This document shows positions 1-9,365 of a stretch of 64,000 nucleotides of DNA, in pieces. Location: NCBI GenBank assembly GCA_035645275.1, contig DASQMX010000026.1:868001-932000 (forward strand), given 5' to 3'. This stretch comes from Paranoxybacillus sp035645275. Lineage in GTDB: Bacteria > Bacillota > Bacilli > Bacillales > Anoxybacillaceae. How positions within the stretch are numbered: the stretch's first letter is position 1; every line of letters begins with the position of its first letter. A program made the position numbers and the translations under genes. The notes under the pieces are model-generated. The model was not told the origin of the DNA, did not search any database, and worked only from the letters and a program-made list of their open reading frames with translations.

Positions 1-3000
1 CAATTCTTTTAATTGTTCTAAACATTCATTCGTAAGATTAACGGCATAGTCTTCCGAAAGTTTTATCGTTCTTTTCTCGTGTTCATAATAAAGAAATACA
101 GAACATGGACCAGGATATTGTTGTAAAAGTGTTTTTAACGTTGCTAGTTTTCCGGTCACAATATGGTGCGGACTAATTTTTAAGTAAAGGGAGCGTTCAG
201 CTTCGTTCAATTCCTCCATCGTCCATATTTGTTTAATAACAAATTGCAAATGCCCTTGACGAATTTCTGCTTTCCCTTGAAACATTAAAACGGCTCCTTT
301 ATGCAATTGCTGCCGGTAGCGATTGTACACATCAGGAAAAGCGACTGCCTCCGCTTCCCCGCTTTCATCGCTAATTGTAAAAAATGCCATTTCTTCTCCT
401 AATTTTGTTCTCGTTTTTCTTTCTTTGACGATATAAGCACCAACACTTATTTTTGACTTTCCTAGAGCCTTTGCCATATGCGAAATGGGCAGCGTTCCAA
501 ATGCCTGAAAACGCTTGATGTATGGAGAAACAGGATGATTGGATAAATAAACGCCAAGCAGTTCTTTTTCGTGCTTTAATTTTTCATCTTCTGTTAATGG
601 TTCAGCATTTACATATTTCGGTTTTAGCGCAAACTCCTCAGCAAATAAATCCCCTTGTCCATCCTCAGGACGCACAAGCTCCGCATGCTCGAGAGCAACA
701 TCTAAGCTGGCCAGCAATGAAGCACGCTCCACTCCGAACTCATCGAAACACCCGGCAAGTACAAAAGATTCCAGCATCTTTCGATTGATGGTTTTTGGTG
801 ATAAACGAATGCAAACATCAAACAAATCGGTAAACGGACGTTTTTTTCTTTCTTGAATAATCGCTTTCACAGCAGCGGCACCAACATTTTTTATCGCCGC
901 CAGACTGTAGCGGATTTTTCCATCCTCAATTGAAAACGGATAAAAGCTTTTATTGATAGAAGGCGGTAAAATCGAAATATTTTTTTGTTTTGCTTCAATA
1001 ATATATTGGACAACTTTTTCTTCATGACCAACAATGCTCGTTAGTAATGCAGCATAAAAATATAAAGGGTAATTGGCTTTCAAGTAAGCGAGCTGATAAG
1101 CGATCATACTGTAAGCGACCGCATGGCTCCGGTTAAATCCATAATTGGCAAAGCGGACAATTAAGTCATATATTTCATTGGCTGTCTCCTTGCTATAGCC
1201 TTTTTCCATACATCCTTTTACAAAATGCTCTCTCTCCTGATCAAGAATGTCTTTTTTCTTCTTTCCGACTGCACGGCGCAACAAATCTGCCTGTCCTAAA
1301 GAGAAACCGGCCATTTTCGCAGCGATTTGCATAATTTGCTCCTGGTAAATGAGCACCCCATAAGTTGATTTTAAAATCGGCTCTAAATCAGGATGCGGAT
1401 AGGTAACGGCTTCTTGACGATGTTTTCGTTTAATATATACAGGAATATAATCCATCGGACCTGGACGATATAAAGCATTCGCTGCCACGATATCTTCAAA
1501 CTTGGACGGCTGCAGTTCTTGTAAGACTTTTCTCATTCCTTCCGACTCCAATTGGAAAACACCTGTCGTATCCCCGCGGCTTAACAGAGCGTATGTTTTG
1601 GCATCATCAAACGGAATCGCCTGTAAATCGAGCGTCTTTCCTGTTTTGCGCTTAATCAGCGTACGAACGTTTTCAATTAAAGTTAGCGTACGCAATCCAA
1701 GGAAATCCATTTTTAACAGCCCTAGCTCTTCTAAAATATCCATCGGGTATTGCGTTAAATAAATTTGCTCGTAGCCTTCTTGCAGCGGAACGATATCACT
1801 TAGCGGATGCTCACTGATCACAACACCGGCTGCATGAGTCGATGTATGGCGCGGCAGCCCTTCGATCTTCAGCGCTGTTTCAAAAATTTTTCTAGCAAGA
1901 GGGGACTCTTTCACCGCCCGTTGCAATGAAGGAGATTGTTCATAAGCTTCCCGAAGTGTAATTCCAAGCTTGTTCGGGACTTGCTTTGCTAAAAAATCAA
2001 TTTCACTCTTCGAAGCCCCCATCACCCTTCCAATGTCACGCAACGCGGCTTTTGCAGCCAGAGTACCGAACGTAATAATTTGCGCGACATGCTGCTTTCC
2101 GTATTTTTTTACTACATACTGAATCACTTCGTCGCGGCGCTCATCAGGAAAGTCAATATCAATATCAGGCATAGAAATACGTTCAGGGTTTAAAAATCTT
2201 TCAAAAAGCAAGCCGTATTTAATAGGATCTACATTTGTAATGTGAAGCACATAAGCAACGAGGGAACCGGCAGCCGAACCGCGTCCAGGTCCTGTTAAAA
2301 TCCCTTGTTCATGCGCAAACTTCATAAAATCCCAAACAATTAAAAAATAGTCGCTAAAGTTCATTTTCTTAATGACATCTAATTCATACTCAAGACGTTT
2401 TAAATAAACATCTTCCGGCTGCACAAAACGCTCATGCAGTCCTTTCAGACAAAGCTCACGTAAATAATCATGAGCTGATTGATTCGTCGGCACTGGATAT
2501 TTCGGTAACTTTATTTTCCCCATCTCAATTTCTACGTTGCATTGCTCAGCAATCCGCACTGTATTAGCGACCGCTGAGGGACAATGGCGGAACAAATCAA
2601 TCATTTTCTTAGCCGATTTTAAATAATATTCATCGCTTTGAAGACGCGGACGGTTTTGATCATCAAGTTTCACCCCGTGTTTAATCGCCAGCAAACAATC
2701 ATGGACGAACGCATCTTCTTTATTTACATAGTGAACATCGTTGGTAACAACAAGCGGTGTATTCGTTTCCTCGCTAAAGCGAATTAACTCCGTTTGTAAA
2801 TCTGCTTCATCGCTTAGTCCGTGATTTTGTAATCCTATGTAAAATTGTTCACTTCCAAATAACTGTTTATAAGTCGTTAATACGTTCATTGCCTCCGTAA
2901 ATTGTTTTTGCAAAAGCAAGGATTCAATGTATCCATTCATTCCAGGTGTAATGGCAATGAGCCCGTCAGTATAGTATCGCAGCCATTTTTCTGGAATCCC

Positions 3001-3318
3001 ACTTGGGGCTTTCGTCTGAATCACACTGCTGATTTTTAATAAGTTACGATAACCTGTTTCATTTTTTGCTAATAACACTAATGGGAATGGTTGTTGTTTG
3101 CGTTCAAGCACAATGTCTGCAATCATGCCAATAATCGGCTTAAGTCCATATTTTTTGCATTCTTTATAAAAAGGAATGACACCATATAGTACGTTTTCAT
3201 CTGTTAAAGCAAGGGTATTAAATCCAAGTTCTCTCGCCCTTTTGACGAGCTCTTCAATTTTTGCCGCGCTGTTTAACAAACTGTAAGCACTGCGTACATG
3301 AAGGTGAACAAATGACAA
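1..3318 (-). CDS. dnaE: DNA polymerase III subunit alpha DnaE (partial, C-terminus cut by window edge)
   Basis: This is the second replicative polymerase of Firmicutes, which extends RNA primers during lagging-strand synthesis. The frame is open for 1106 codons to base 1 without a stop; B. subtilis DnaE is about 1115 aa, so only the last few residues are missing. The PHP domain is at the N-terminus (SFVHLHVRSAYSLL), and the polymerase aspartates lie in PDIDIDFPDERRDE near residues 382-395. The C-terminal OB-fold and tail region run to the edge. I chose a TTG start at 3318 because AAAGGTGG lies 8 nt upstream; an upstream GTG at 3327 would touch that ribosome binding site. It is divergent from ytrH. 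Family and frame are certain; only the start codon is inferred. Confidence 0.96.
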   Translation of the reverse strand, partial: MSFVHLHVRSAYSLLNSAAKIEELVKRARELGFNTLALTDENVLYGVIPFYKECKKYGLKPIIGMIADIVLERKQQPFPLVLLAKNETGYRNLLKISSVIQTKAPSGIPEKWLRYYTDGLIAITPGMNGYIESLLLQKQFTEAMNVLTTYKQLFGSEQFYIGLQNHGLSDEADLQTELIRFSEETNTPLVVTNDVHYVNKEDAFVHDCLLAIKHGVKLDDQNRPRLQSDEYYLKSAKKMIDLFRHCPSAVANTVRIAEQCNVEIEMGKIKLPKYPVPTNQSAHDYLRELCLKGLHERFVQPEDVYLKRLEYELDVIKKMNFSDYFLIVWDFMKFAHEQGILTGPGRGSAAGSLVAYVLHITNVDPIKYGLLFERFLNPERISMPDIDIDFPDERRDEVIQYVVKKYGKQHVAQIITFGTLAAKAALRDIGRVMGASKSEIDFLAKQVPNKLGITLREAYEQSPSLQRAVKESPLARKIFETALKIEGLPRHTSTHAAGVVISEHPLSDIVPLQEGYEQIYLTQYPMDILEELGLLKMDFLGLRTLTLIENVRTLIKRKTGKTLDLQAIPFDDAKTYALLSRGDTTGVFQLESEGMRKVLQELQPSKFEDIVAANALYRPGPMDYIPVYIKRKHRQEAVTYPHPDLEPILKSTYGVLIYQEQIMQIAAKMAGFSLGQADLLRRAVGKKKKDILDQEREHFVKGCMEKGYSKETANEIYDLIVRFANYGFNRSHAVAYSMIAYQLAYLKANYPLYFYAALLTSIVGHEEKVVQYIIEAKQKNISILPPSINKSFYPFSIEDGKIRYSLAAIKNVGAAAVKAIIQERKKRPFTDLFDVCIRLSPKTINRKMLESFVLAGCFDEFGVERASLLASLDVALEHAELVRPEDGQGDLFAEEFALKPKYVNAEPLTEDEKLKHEKELLGVYLSNHPVSPYIKRFQAFGTLPISHMAKALGKSKISVGAYIVKERKTRTKLGEEMAFFTISDESGEAEAVAFPDVYNRYRQQLHKGAVLMFQGKAEIRQGHLQFVIKQIWTMEELNEAERSLYLKISPHHIVTGKLATLKTLLQQYPGPCSVFLYYEHEKRTIKLSEDYAVNLTNECLEQLKEL

Positions 3319-3439
3319 TGTTCTCACCACCTTTTTACACTCTTTTCCTTCATTATAGTGAATGACAGTTTTTAAAAGCAAAACATACTTCATCGTGGTT
3401 GTCCATATACATATTATTAGTGAAAGGAATGAGTGACAA

Positions 3440-3781
3440 ATGGAGATTAAAGTGGCATTTTTACCAGCTTTTATTCAAACCTATTTTATCGCTTTAGGCG
3501 TGTTGTTAGGCGGGTCGTTAATTGGAGGGGTTGGCGCCTTTTTGACAGGTGAACCACCGCTTGCAACCATCTATCGGTTTGCCAACAGCTTAAAAATTTG
3601 GGCACTTATCTCAGCCATCGGTGGAACATTTGATACGTTTTACAGCGTAGAACGCGGTCTTTTCCAAGGTGAAACGCGCGATATCATTAAACAAATGCTT
3701 CTTATCCTCTCGGCTATCGGTGGGGCACAAACAGGTGTCATTATCATTACATGGTTTACGCAGGAGCATATTTCTCCATGA
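3440..3781 (+). CDS. ytrH: Sporulation membrane protein YtrH
   Basis: This 113-aa protein is very hydrophobic, with three likely membrane segments (about residues 8-34, 48-66 and 84-105) and glycine-rich stretches such as LLGGSLIGGVGAFL. It matches the YtrH family, a small membrane protein needed for efficient sporulation in B. subtilis, where ytrHI is expressed in the mother cell. A weak ribosome binding site (GAAAGGA) precedes the ATG. Its stop overlaps the ytrI start (ATGA), so the two genes are translationally coupled. Divergence from dnaE is conserved in bacilli. I saw AT-rich sequence upstream but no convincing sigma-E promoter. Confidence 0.9.
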   Translation: MEIKVAFLPAFIQTYFIALGVLLGGSLIGGVGAFLTGEPPLATIYRFANSLKIWALISAIGGTFDTFYSVERGLFQGETRDIIKQMLLILSAIGGAQTGVIIITWFTQEHISP

Positions 3782-4281
3782 GAATCCCTCCTTATCACCG
3801 CGATAAAACGTGGCAACGCTTCTTCGCCGGAATGGCTATGGGCGCCGTTATAAGCTGGTTTGTATTTTTGCAGTTGTTTGGGATTTTGCAAGAAAAACAA
3901 GTGCGTAAAATTGCTGGATTAAAAGAAGAAATTGTTGATTTGAAAAACGATATTCAAATTTGGCAGCAAGATTATATTCAATTAAATAAAATGAATAAAA
4001 AGAAGCTAACAATTCAAGAAATTAAAATCAACATTATTAATGCCGAACAATATAAACTCGATTCTTATACAAAATTCCGCATTGAAGAAAGCATAAAAAA
4101 TGATATTTCTCATTTAATTGCCAAAGACATCGAAACAGTATATAAAAACAAAGAACTGCTAAAAAAAGCAATTGAAAATAAAACATTTGAAATCGATGAC
4201 CGACGTTACAAAATAGAAATATCCGAACTGTTTTTATTTACTACATTATCGATTGACTTAAAAATAAAACAAGGGGTCTGA
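3778..4281 (+). CDS. ytrI: Sporulation membrane protein YtrI
   Basis: This protein of 167 aa has one N-terminal membrane helix (about residues 17-36, FFAGMAMGAVISWFVFLQLF) followed by a coiled-coil-like region rich in K, E and I. It is the usual partner of YtrH in sporulation. I chose the ATG at 3778 because it overlaps the ytrH stop codon as ATGA and has AGGAG about 11 nt upstream. A longer reading from 3751 would lie within ytrH. Base composition becomes more AT-rich in the second half, consistent with a weakly constrained extracytoplasmic domain. Confidence 0.88.
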   Translation: MRIPPYHRDKTWQRFFAGMAMGAVISWFVFLQLFGILQEKQVRKIAGLKEEIVDLKNDIQIWQQDYIQLNKMNKKKLTIQEIKINIINAEQYKLDSYTKFRIEESIKNDISHLIAKDIETVYKNKELLKKAIENKTFEIDDRRYKIEISELFLFTTLSIDLKIKQGV

Positions 4282-4315
4282 CCCCCACTACTTCACCGCG
4301 TTAACGCAGTGGGTT
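4266..4315. terminator. Inverted repeats between convergent ytrI and nrnA
   Basis: Two inverted repeats lie between the convergent genes. GGGGTC-T-GACCCC at about 4273-4285 overlaps the ytrI stop codon, and CCCACT...AGTGGG spans 4284-4313. The GGGTCTGACC core matches the inner arm of the Pal-I repeat family, so this may be a relic of that element. No long T-tract follows on either strand, so the terminator role is inferred from position. Confidence 0.4.
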
Positions 4316-5260
4316 TCAGCCCCTGCAAGCTGCTTCTAAATCGGCAAGGACGTTATCGACTTCATCCCATGAATAAATGGAAGCACCTGCCGCTAATGGA
4401 TGGCCACCGCCTTTATATTTCTTCGCTACTTCGTTAATAACAGGACCTTTTGAGCGAAGACGAACGCGAATTTGATCGTCTTCTTCGACAAAAAATGCCC
4501 AAGCTACAATTCCTTCAATATTGCCGAGAATGCCGACTAGCTGGGACGCTTCTGAAGGAGATACATTATACTCTTTTAAAAGGTCTTTGGAAATAATCAT
4601 GGAAGCGACACCTGATTCGGACACCTTAAAGTTTTGCAGCACATACCCGCTTAAATGAGCTACATTTAACTTTGTACGATATAATCCGTCGTATAACTCT
4701 GTAAACGAAAACCCATATTCAATAAGTTCACTTGCATATTTAAACGTTTTTGGATTCGTGCTTGGGAAAAGAAAGCGTCCTGTATCGCCAACAATCCCCG
4801 CATAAATTAAGCGGGCCGCTTCCTTTGTCATGACTAACCCATGCTCTTTTCCCATTAAATAAAACTCATAAATCATTTCGCTACAAGAGCTTGCTGTTGT
4901 ATCGACCCATAAAATGTCACCGTATACATCTTCATTTGGATGATGATCAATTTTAATCAACTTTTTCCCAAGGTTATAGCGCTGGTCACATATCCGTTCT
5001 TGGTTAGCGGTATCGCAGACGATGATTAAAGCATTCTCATACGCTTCATCTGGAATGTGATCCATTCTTCTTAAAAAGTTCAGCGATTCTTCTTCTTTTC
5101 CTACCGTATAAATATTTTTTTCAGGAAAAGACGCTTTTAAAATTTCTGCTAATCCCCCTTGTGATCCATAAGCGTCAGGGTCCGGTCGAACATGACGGTG
5201 AATAATGATCGTGTCAAATTGCTTAATCGCCTCTAAAATTTGCCACACTTTTTCTTTCAT
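4316..5260 (-). CDS. nrnA: Bifunctional oligoribonuclease / pAp phosphatase NrnA
   Basis: This DHH/DHHA1 phosphoesterase of 314 aa matches NrnA (YtqI) in length. It degrades 2-5 nt RNA fragments and dephosphorylates 3'-phosphoadenosine 5'-phosphate. Visible motifs are HRHVRPDPDA (residues 21-30), the DHH signature in IKIDHHPNED (105-107), and the substrate-binding GGGHPLAAGA (about 284-293) in the DHHA1 domain. The start is supported by GAGGAG 7 nt upstream. It faces ytrI, and its 5' end is divergent from ytpI. Confidence 0.95.
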   Translation of the reverse strand: MKEKVWQILEAIKQFDTIIIHRHVRPDPDAYGSQGGLAEILKASFPEKNIYTVGKEEESLNFLRRMDHIPDEAYENALIIVCDTANQERICDQRYNLGKKLIKIDHHPNEDVYGDILWVDTTASSCSEMIYEFYLMGKEHGLVMTKEAARLIYAGIVGDTGRFLFPSTNPKTFKYASELIEYGFSFTELYDGLYRTKLNVAHLSGYVLQNFKVSESGVASMIISKDLLKEYNVSPSEASQLVGILGNIEGIVAWAFFVEEDDQIRVRLRSKGPVINEVAKKYKGGGHPLAAGASIYSWDEVDNVLADLEAACRG

Positions 5261-5403
5261 GTTTTTCTCCTCTTTTTCATAAATTTTCTTTTATTAAAGC
5301 ATGATGAAGATCATTTTTCCACTATCTAAAACAGTACTTTGCTAGAATTCTGCAACATTTCTTTGTACAATGAGTAAAGAGACTAAACATGGAGGTTTCA
5401 TAT

Positions 5404-5715
5404 ATGCCTGTATTTGTCATTTTAATTATTTTTTCACTGGCTTTTTACGTTTATTACAAGCTAAAATATTTCCGCAGCAATCGCCCGATGGAACGCCGTT
5501 GGATTTCTGCCAAGTCGAGCATTGCCCTTGGTGCGTTCGTCTTTTTCTTTGCCATTAACCAATTTTTTATTCACCAAACAACCATTTCACTCATTGTTGG
5601 TATTATTTTCTTGCTCGTTGGCGGCGGCAGCGCATGGGCAGGAGTTCGTGCCTATAAACACTATTTGCCCCTTGTCATTGAAGAAGCAAAACAATTAGGA
5701 AAAAACGGGGTTTAA
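5404..5715 (+). CDS. ytpI: Small membrane protein YtpI
   Basis: This 103-aa protein has three hydrophobic segments: residues 1-20, 38-58 and 62-83. It matches the YtpI family of unknown function and is conserved at this position next to nrnA and ytoI. The start at 5404 is chosen because GGAGG (5392-5396) lies 7 nt upstream; the earlier ATG at 5389 is itself part of that ribosome binding site. The gene ends inside the 5' arm of its own terminator. Confidence 0.85.
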   Translation: MPVFVILIIFSLAFYVYYKLKYFRSNRPMERRWISAKSSIALGAFVFFFAINQFFIHQTTISLIVGIIFLLVGGGSAWAGVRAYKHYLPLVIEEAKQLGKNGV

Positions 5716-5731
5716 ACTTCCCCGTTTTTTC
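5701..5731. terminator. Bidirectional terminator ytpI/ytoI
   Basis: AAAACGGGG and CCCCGTTTTTT form a 9-bp stem with the ytpI stop codon in the loop. An A-run precedes it and a T-run follows, so it can act in both directions between the convergent genes. Confidence 0.8.
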
Positions 5732-5756
5732 TTCATATTCAGACGTTTCCGCTTTT

Positions 5757-7070
5757 CTAGCGATCAATTAATTGGCACATCATCATTGCTTTGCCAACGA
5801 CAACTCCCTCATTATAAACTTCGACGTCTACCTTTCCAAATTTCCGACCAATTTCCAACAATTTTGGTTTAATCTCAACTGTGCTATCGATTTGTACCGG
5901 CTTAATAAAATAAATCGTAATATTCTCTACCACTAAATCTCCTTTTTTGTATAGACGGAGCGCACGAGTTGCCGCCTCTGTAACAATTGTCGTAAACACA
6001 CCATATGACAGCATACCTAAATGGTTTGTCATTTGCGGCGTAATCCTACAACGGAATATGTCTTCCTTTTGTTCGCTTCCCATTTCAAGAAACTGGCTCG
6101 TAATAATATCATCAATGGTTTCGCCGACTTGCGGCTGACGCTGAATCATTTGCAGCGCTTTTAAAACATCCTGACGGCTTATAATGCCTTGCAAACGATT
6201 GTTATCATCAACAACAGGCAATATTTCAATTCCTTCCCATACCATCATATGAGAAGCAGAAGCAACTGACGTCTTTCCGCTCACAGTAATCGGGTTTTTC
6301 GTCATTACTTTTTCAATCGGCAGTTGACGATCTTGGCCCATTATATCTTTCGCCGTTACGACTCCCTGCACTTTCAGCTGTTGGTCCACTACCGGGAAAC
6401 GCCCATGATCCGTGGCCTGATTTAGCTCATACCATTTATCCACTTTATCCGTAATTTGCAAATATATCGTTTTTTCTAGCGGTGTTAAAATATCTTCGAC
6501 AAGAACGATTTCTTTTTTAATCAGCTGATCGTAAATGGCACGGTTAATCATCGTTGCCACTGTAAACGTGTCATAGCTTGTTGAAATAATGGGCAGTTGC
6601 AATTCGTCAGCTAATTTTTTGACATATTCTTCTGTATCAAAGCCACCCGTAATTAAAACAGCGGCTCCTGCTTCCAAAGCAAGTTGATGCGCCTTTATAC
6701 GATTTCCAACAATTAATAAATCACCTGCTCCTGTATAACGCATCATCGCTTCTAATTGCATTGCCCCAATCACAAAGCGATTTAGCGTCTTATGAAGCCC
6801 TTCACGTCCTCCAAGCACTTGGCCATCAACAATGTTAACAACCTCTGCATAAGTCAGTTTTTCGATATTTTCCTTCTTTTTTCGTTCAATGCGAATCGTT
6901 CCGACACGTTCAATCGTGCTTACATATCCTTTATTTTCAGCATCTTTAATCGCCCGATATGCCGTTCCCTCACTCACGCCCATTTCTTTTGCAATTTGCC
7001 GGACAGAAATTTTTTCACCCACTGGCAGACTATCAATATATTGTAAAATTTGCTCATGTTTTGTTGCCAA
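5757..7070 (-). CDS. ytoI: HTH/DRTGG/CBS/hotdog-domain regulator-like protein YtoI
   Basis: This 437-aa protein has a conserved multi-domain layout. Residues 1-65 form a winged HTH (SVRQIAKEMGVSEGTAYRAI), then a DRTGG domain, two CBS domains (about 195-315; ITVSGKTSVASASHMMVW and LQGIISRQDVLKALQ), and a C-terminal hotdog thioesterase-like domain. It belongs to the YtoI/CBS-HotDog family, whose ligand and targets are not established to my knowledge. CBS pairs usually bind adenine nucleotides. The start is TTG at 7070 with GGGTGA 7 nt upstream. It lies downstream of ytkL on the same strand, with a Pal-I element between them. Confidence 0.88.
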   Translation of the reverse strand: MATKHEQILQYIDSLPVGEKISVRQIAKEMGVSEGTAYRAIKDAENKGYVSTIERVGTIRIERKKKENIEKLTYAEVVNIVDGQVLGGREGLHKTLNRFVIGAMQLEAMMRYTGAGDLLIVGNRIKAHQLALEAGAAVLITGGFDTEEYVKKLADELQLPIISTSYDTFTVATMINRAIYDQLIKKEIVLVEDILTPLEKTIYLQITDKVDKWYELNQATDHGRFPVVDQQLKVQGVVTAKDIMGQDRQLPIEKVMTKNPITVSGKTSVASASHMMVWEGIEILPVVDDNNRLQGIISRQDVLKALQMIQRQPQVGETIDDIITSQFLEMGSEQKEDIFRCRITPQMTNHLGMLSYGVFTTIVTEAATRALRLYKKGDLVVENITIYFIKPVQIDSTVEIKPKLLEIGRKFGKVDVEVYNEGVVVGKAMMMCQLIDR

Positions 7071-7177
7071 ATTTTCTTCACCCTTTAAACATGATGTCTA
7101 TTTTCATTATAAAGATGAATGAGAGTGGATTCAATGAAACCATACAATATGTACCATTTTTTCATTTCTAACAAAAA

Positions 7178-7299
7178 AGAGGCTGACCAAAGCGAAGTGT
7201 CAGACCCCTCAACACAATATATACGACATAACATTGGATAAATGTACTTAATATATTGTGGAATACGCATGAGGTCAGACACTTATGGAATCAGCCTCT
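7178..7299 (+). repeat. Pal-I palindromic element, copy 1 (complete)
   Basis: This is a near-complete 122-bp copy. Outer arms are GAGGCTGA/TCAGCCTC, inner arms AGTGTCAGACC/GGTCAGACACT, and central arms CACAATATAT/ATATATTGTG, around an asymmetric loop containing GGATAAATG. It starts after an A-run and lies 8 nt downstream of the ytkL stop codon, before ytoI. Confidence 0.85.
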
Positions 7300-7307
7300 C
7301 CCTGCCG

Positions 7308-7988
7308 TTATAGTTCGATACTCTCTCCTGCTTTTAATATTTTTCCGACCCCTTCATTTAACATAGCAACAAATTTTTCTGGATCTTGTTCAATGACCGG
7401 GAACGTATTGTAATGAATCGGCACAACCATTTTTGCCTGAAGCCATTCCGCCGCAAGAGCCGCATCTTCCGGACCCATCGTGAAGTTATCGCCAATCGGC
7501 AAAAATGCGACATCAATTTGATTGCGTTCGCCAATTAACTTCATATCTGAGAACAATGCTGTATCTCCAGCATGATAAATGGTTTTTCCTTCAGCGGAGA
7601 ACAAAATTCCGCATGGCATACCTGTATAAATAATTTGCTTATTTTCATCAACATAACTAGAGCCATGGAATGCTTGCGTTAATTTTACCTTTCCAAACTC
7701 AAACTGATGCGCTCCGCCAATGTGCATCGGATGAACATGGACTCCTTGCCAGCTCAAATAAGTAGCTAATTCATAAGGCGCAACAACAAGCGCATTATTG
7801 CGAAGGGCAAGGTTAACCGTATCGCCGACATGATCGTTATGCCCATGAGTCAATAAAATAACATCCACTTTTACATCTTCAGCCTTTAAATCTGTTGCTC
7901 CATTTCCTGTAATAAACGGATCAATAAAAATCATTTTTCCTCCTGTTTCAATTTTGACAACAGAATGACCATGGTATGTAAGCTTCAA
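7308..7988 (-). CDS. ytkL: UPF0173 metal-dependent hydrolase YtkL
   Basis: This 226-aa protein has the metallo-beta-lactamase fold of the UPF0173/UlaG-like group. The zinc motif HGHNDH is at residues 48-53, and further ligand-like motifs follow (YHAGDTAL and VPIHYNTF). Substrate is unknown in this family. The start is TTG at 7988, with GGGGAG 7 nt upstream; no ATG is near. It is probably transcribed alone or with ytoI, but the Pal-I element between the two could terminate. Confidence 0.92.
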   Translation of the reverse strand: MKLTYHGHSVVKIETGGKMIFIDPFITGNGATDLKAEDVKVDVILLTHGHNDHVGDTVNLALRNNALVVAPYELATYLSWQGVHVHPMHIGGAHQFEFGKVKLTQAFHGSSYVDENKQIIYTGMPCGILFSAEGKTIYHAGDTALFSDMKLIGERNQIDVAFLPIGDNFTMGPEDAALAAEWLQAKMVVPIHYNTFPVIEQDPEKFVAMLNEGVGKILKAGESIEL

Positions 7989-8080
7989 TGTAAATCTCCC
8001 CTTTCTTTGCTAAAATTCCTGTTTATACGTTTCGACATGGATGTCCCATTTCCTTCTTTTCAATTATGTCCGTCAATTAG

Positions 8081-8109
8081 TTTACATGCAAGCCAATTCC
8101 TGATACTCT
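8081..8109 (+). promoter_or_regulatory. Candidate sigma-A promoter of the X-Pro dipeptidase gene
   Basis: TTTACA (8081-8086) and TACTCT (8104-8109) are separated by 17 bp, about 35 nt upstream of the start codon. Confidence 0.5.
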
Positions 8110-8142
8110 GAAAGTAAAATGATTGTAAAAGGATGTGAAAAA

Positions 8143-9237
8143 ATGAATCAACGATTACAAAATCTTTCTATTTGGTTGAAGGAAAACGATATTTCCTTTG
8201 CTTTTATCACGTCAACGCCAAACGTTTTTTATTTGAGCAATTTCTATAGTGATCCTCATGAGCGGTTGCTTGCCTTAGTCGCTTTTCCGGAGAAAGAGCC
8301 GATTTTAGTTTGTCCACAAATGGAAGTATTGCAAGCAAAGCAAGCCGGCTGGGACTACGAGATCATCGGCTATAGTGACGTAGACAATCCGTGGGAGCTC
8401 GTCTCTAAGTATATAAACAATCAGAAAGTTCACGTTAGCCAAATTGCTGTTGAAAAAAGCCATTTAACAATGGAACGCTACGAACAAATACATAGTTATT
8501 TCCCTGGTGTCTCATTCTTGAATGCGGAAGAAAAATTAAGAGAGTTGCGAATGATTAAAGATGAAAAAGAAATTGCGATTTTACGTCAGGCAGCAGAGCT
8601 GGCCGATTTCGGTGTTGAAACAGGAGTCAAAGCGCTCGCTGAAGGAAAAACCGAATTAGAAATTATTGCAGCAATCGAGTTTGAATTAAAGAAAAAAGGT
8701 GTAAGAGAAATGTCATTCGCAACGATGGTATTGACAGGTGAAAAAACAGCTGCTCCGCATGGCGTACCGGGCTTAGACCGTATTAAAAAAGGAGATTTCG
8801 TGTTATTTGATTTAGGAGTTGTACTTGAGGGCTATTGCTCTGATATTACAAGAACGGTCGCTTTCGGTGAAGTAAGCGGACAACAAAAGGAAATTTATGA
8901 AACCGTATTAAAGGCACAGATTGCAGCGATTCACACCTGCAAACCGGGCGTAGAAATTGGCCAAATTGACAAAACAGCGAGAACGGTGATTGAACAAGCG
9001 GGATACGGCGAATATTTTACACATCGCATCGGTCATGGATTAGGCATTGACGTTCATGAATATCCATCAATGAACAGCACAAACACAATGCCATTACAAC
9101 CAGGAATGGTCTTCACCATTGAGCCGGGCATTTATGTTCCTGCTATCGGTGGTGTACGAATTGAAGATGATGTGTTTATTAAAAACGATGGTGTCGAAAT
9201 TTTAACGAAATATCCAAAAGAACTCCAAATTATCTAA
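8143..9237 (+). CDS. pepQ: Xaa-Pro dipeptidase (M24B family)
   Basis: This cytoplasmic metallopeptidase of 364 aa is expected to cleave X-Pro dipeptides. It has the N-terminal creatinase-like domain (1-125) and the pita-bread catalytic domain. Dinuclear metal ligands are visible in order: D in LFDLGVV, D in YCSDITRT, H in HRIGHGLG, E in FTIEPGIY and E in GVRIEDDV. I chose the ATG at 8143 because GGATG precedes it at normal spacing; the ATG at 8119 has no ribosome binding site. It converges on ald across a Pal-I element. Confidence 0.93.
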   Translation: MNQRLQNLSIWLKENDISFAFITSTPNVFYLSNFYSDPHERLLALVAFPEKEPILVCPQMEVLQAKQAGWDYEIIGYSDVDNPWELVSKYINNQKVHVSQIAVEKSHLTMERYEQIHSYFPGVSFLNAEEKLRELRMIKDEKEIAILRQAAELADFGVETGVKALAEGKTELEIIAAIEFELKKKGVREMSFATMVLTGEKTAAPHGVPGLDRIKKGDFVLFDLGVVLEGYCSDITRTVAFGEVSGQQKEIYETVLKAQIAAIHTCKPGVEIGQIDKTARTVIEQAGYGEYFTHRIGHGLGIDVHEYPSMNSTNTMPLQPGMVFTIEPGIYVPAIGGVRIEDDVFIKNDGVEILTKYPKELQII

Positions 9238-9242
9238 ACGGG

Positions 9243-9361
9243 AAAAGAGGCTGTCTTAAGCAAAGGATTAGAGCTCTCAACCACCATATATTGTACATTA
9301 CGCTTGATCAGTACGACGTTGTGATGGTGCGTGAGGGTAAACCTTTCAAACAGCCTCTTTT
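9243..9361. repeat. Pal-I palindromic element, copy 2 (diverged)
   Basis: Outer arms are AAAAGAGGCTGT and ACAGCCTCTTTT, with T-runs on both strands, placed exactly between convergent pepQ and ald. The inner arms are altered together (AAAGG...CTCTCA paired with TGAG...CCTTT), so pairing is kept although the sequence differs from other copies. Confidence 0.75.
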
Positions 9362-9365
9362 ATAT

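Noticed and set aside
3340..3440. Sigma-E promoter upstream of ytrH
   Set aside because: AT-rich matches such as CATATACAT exist but no -35/-10 pair with proper spacing was convincing.
7085..7282. 65-aa minus-strand reading frame upstream of ytoI
   Set aside because: Most of it lies within Pal-I copy 1 and it has no initiation site.
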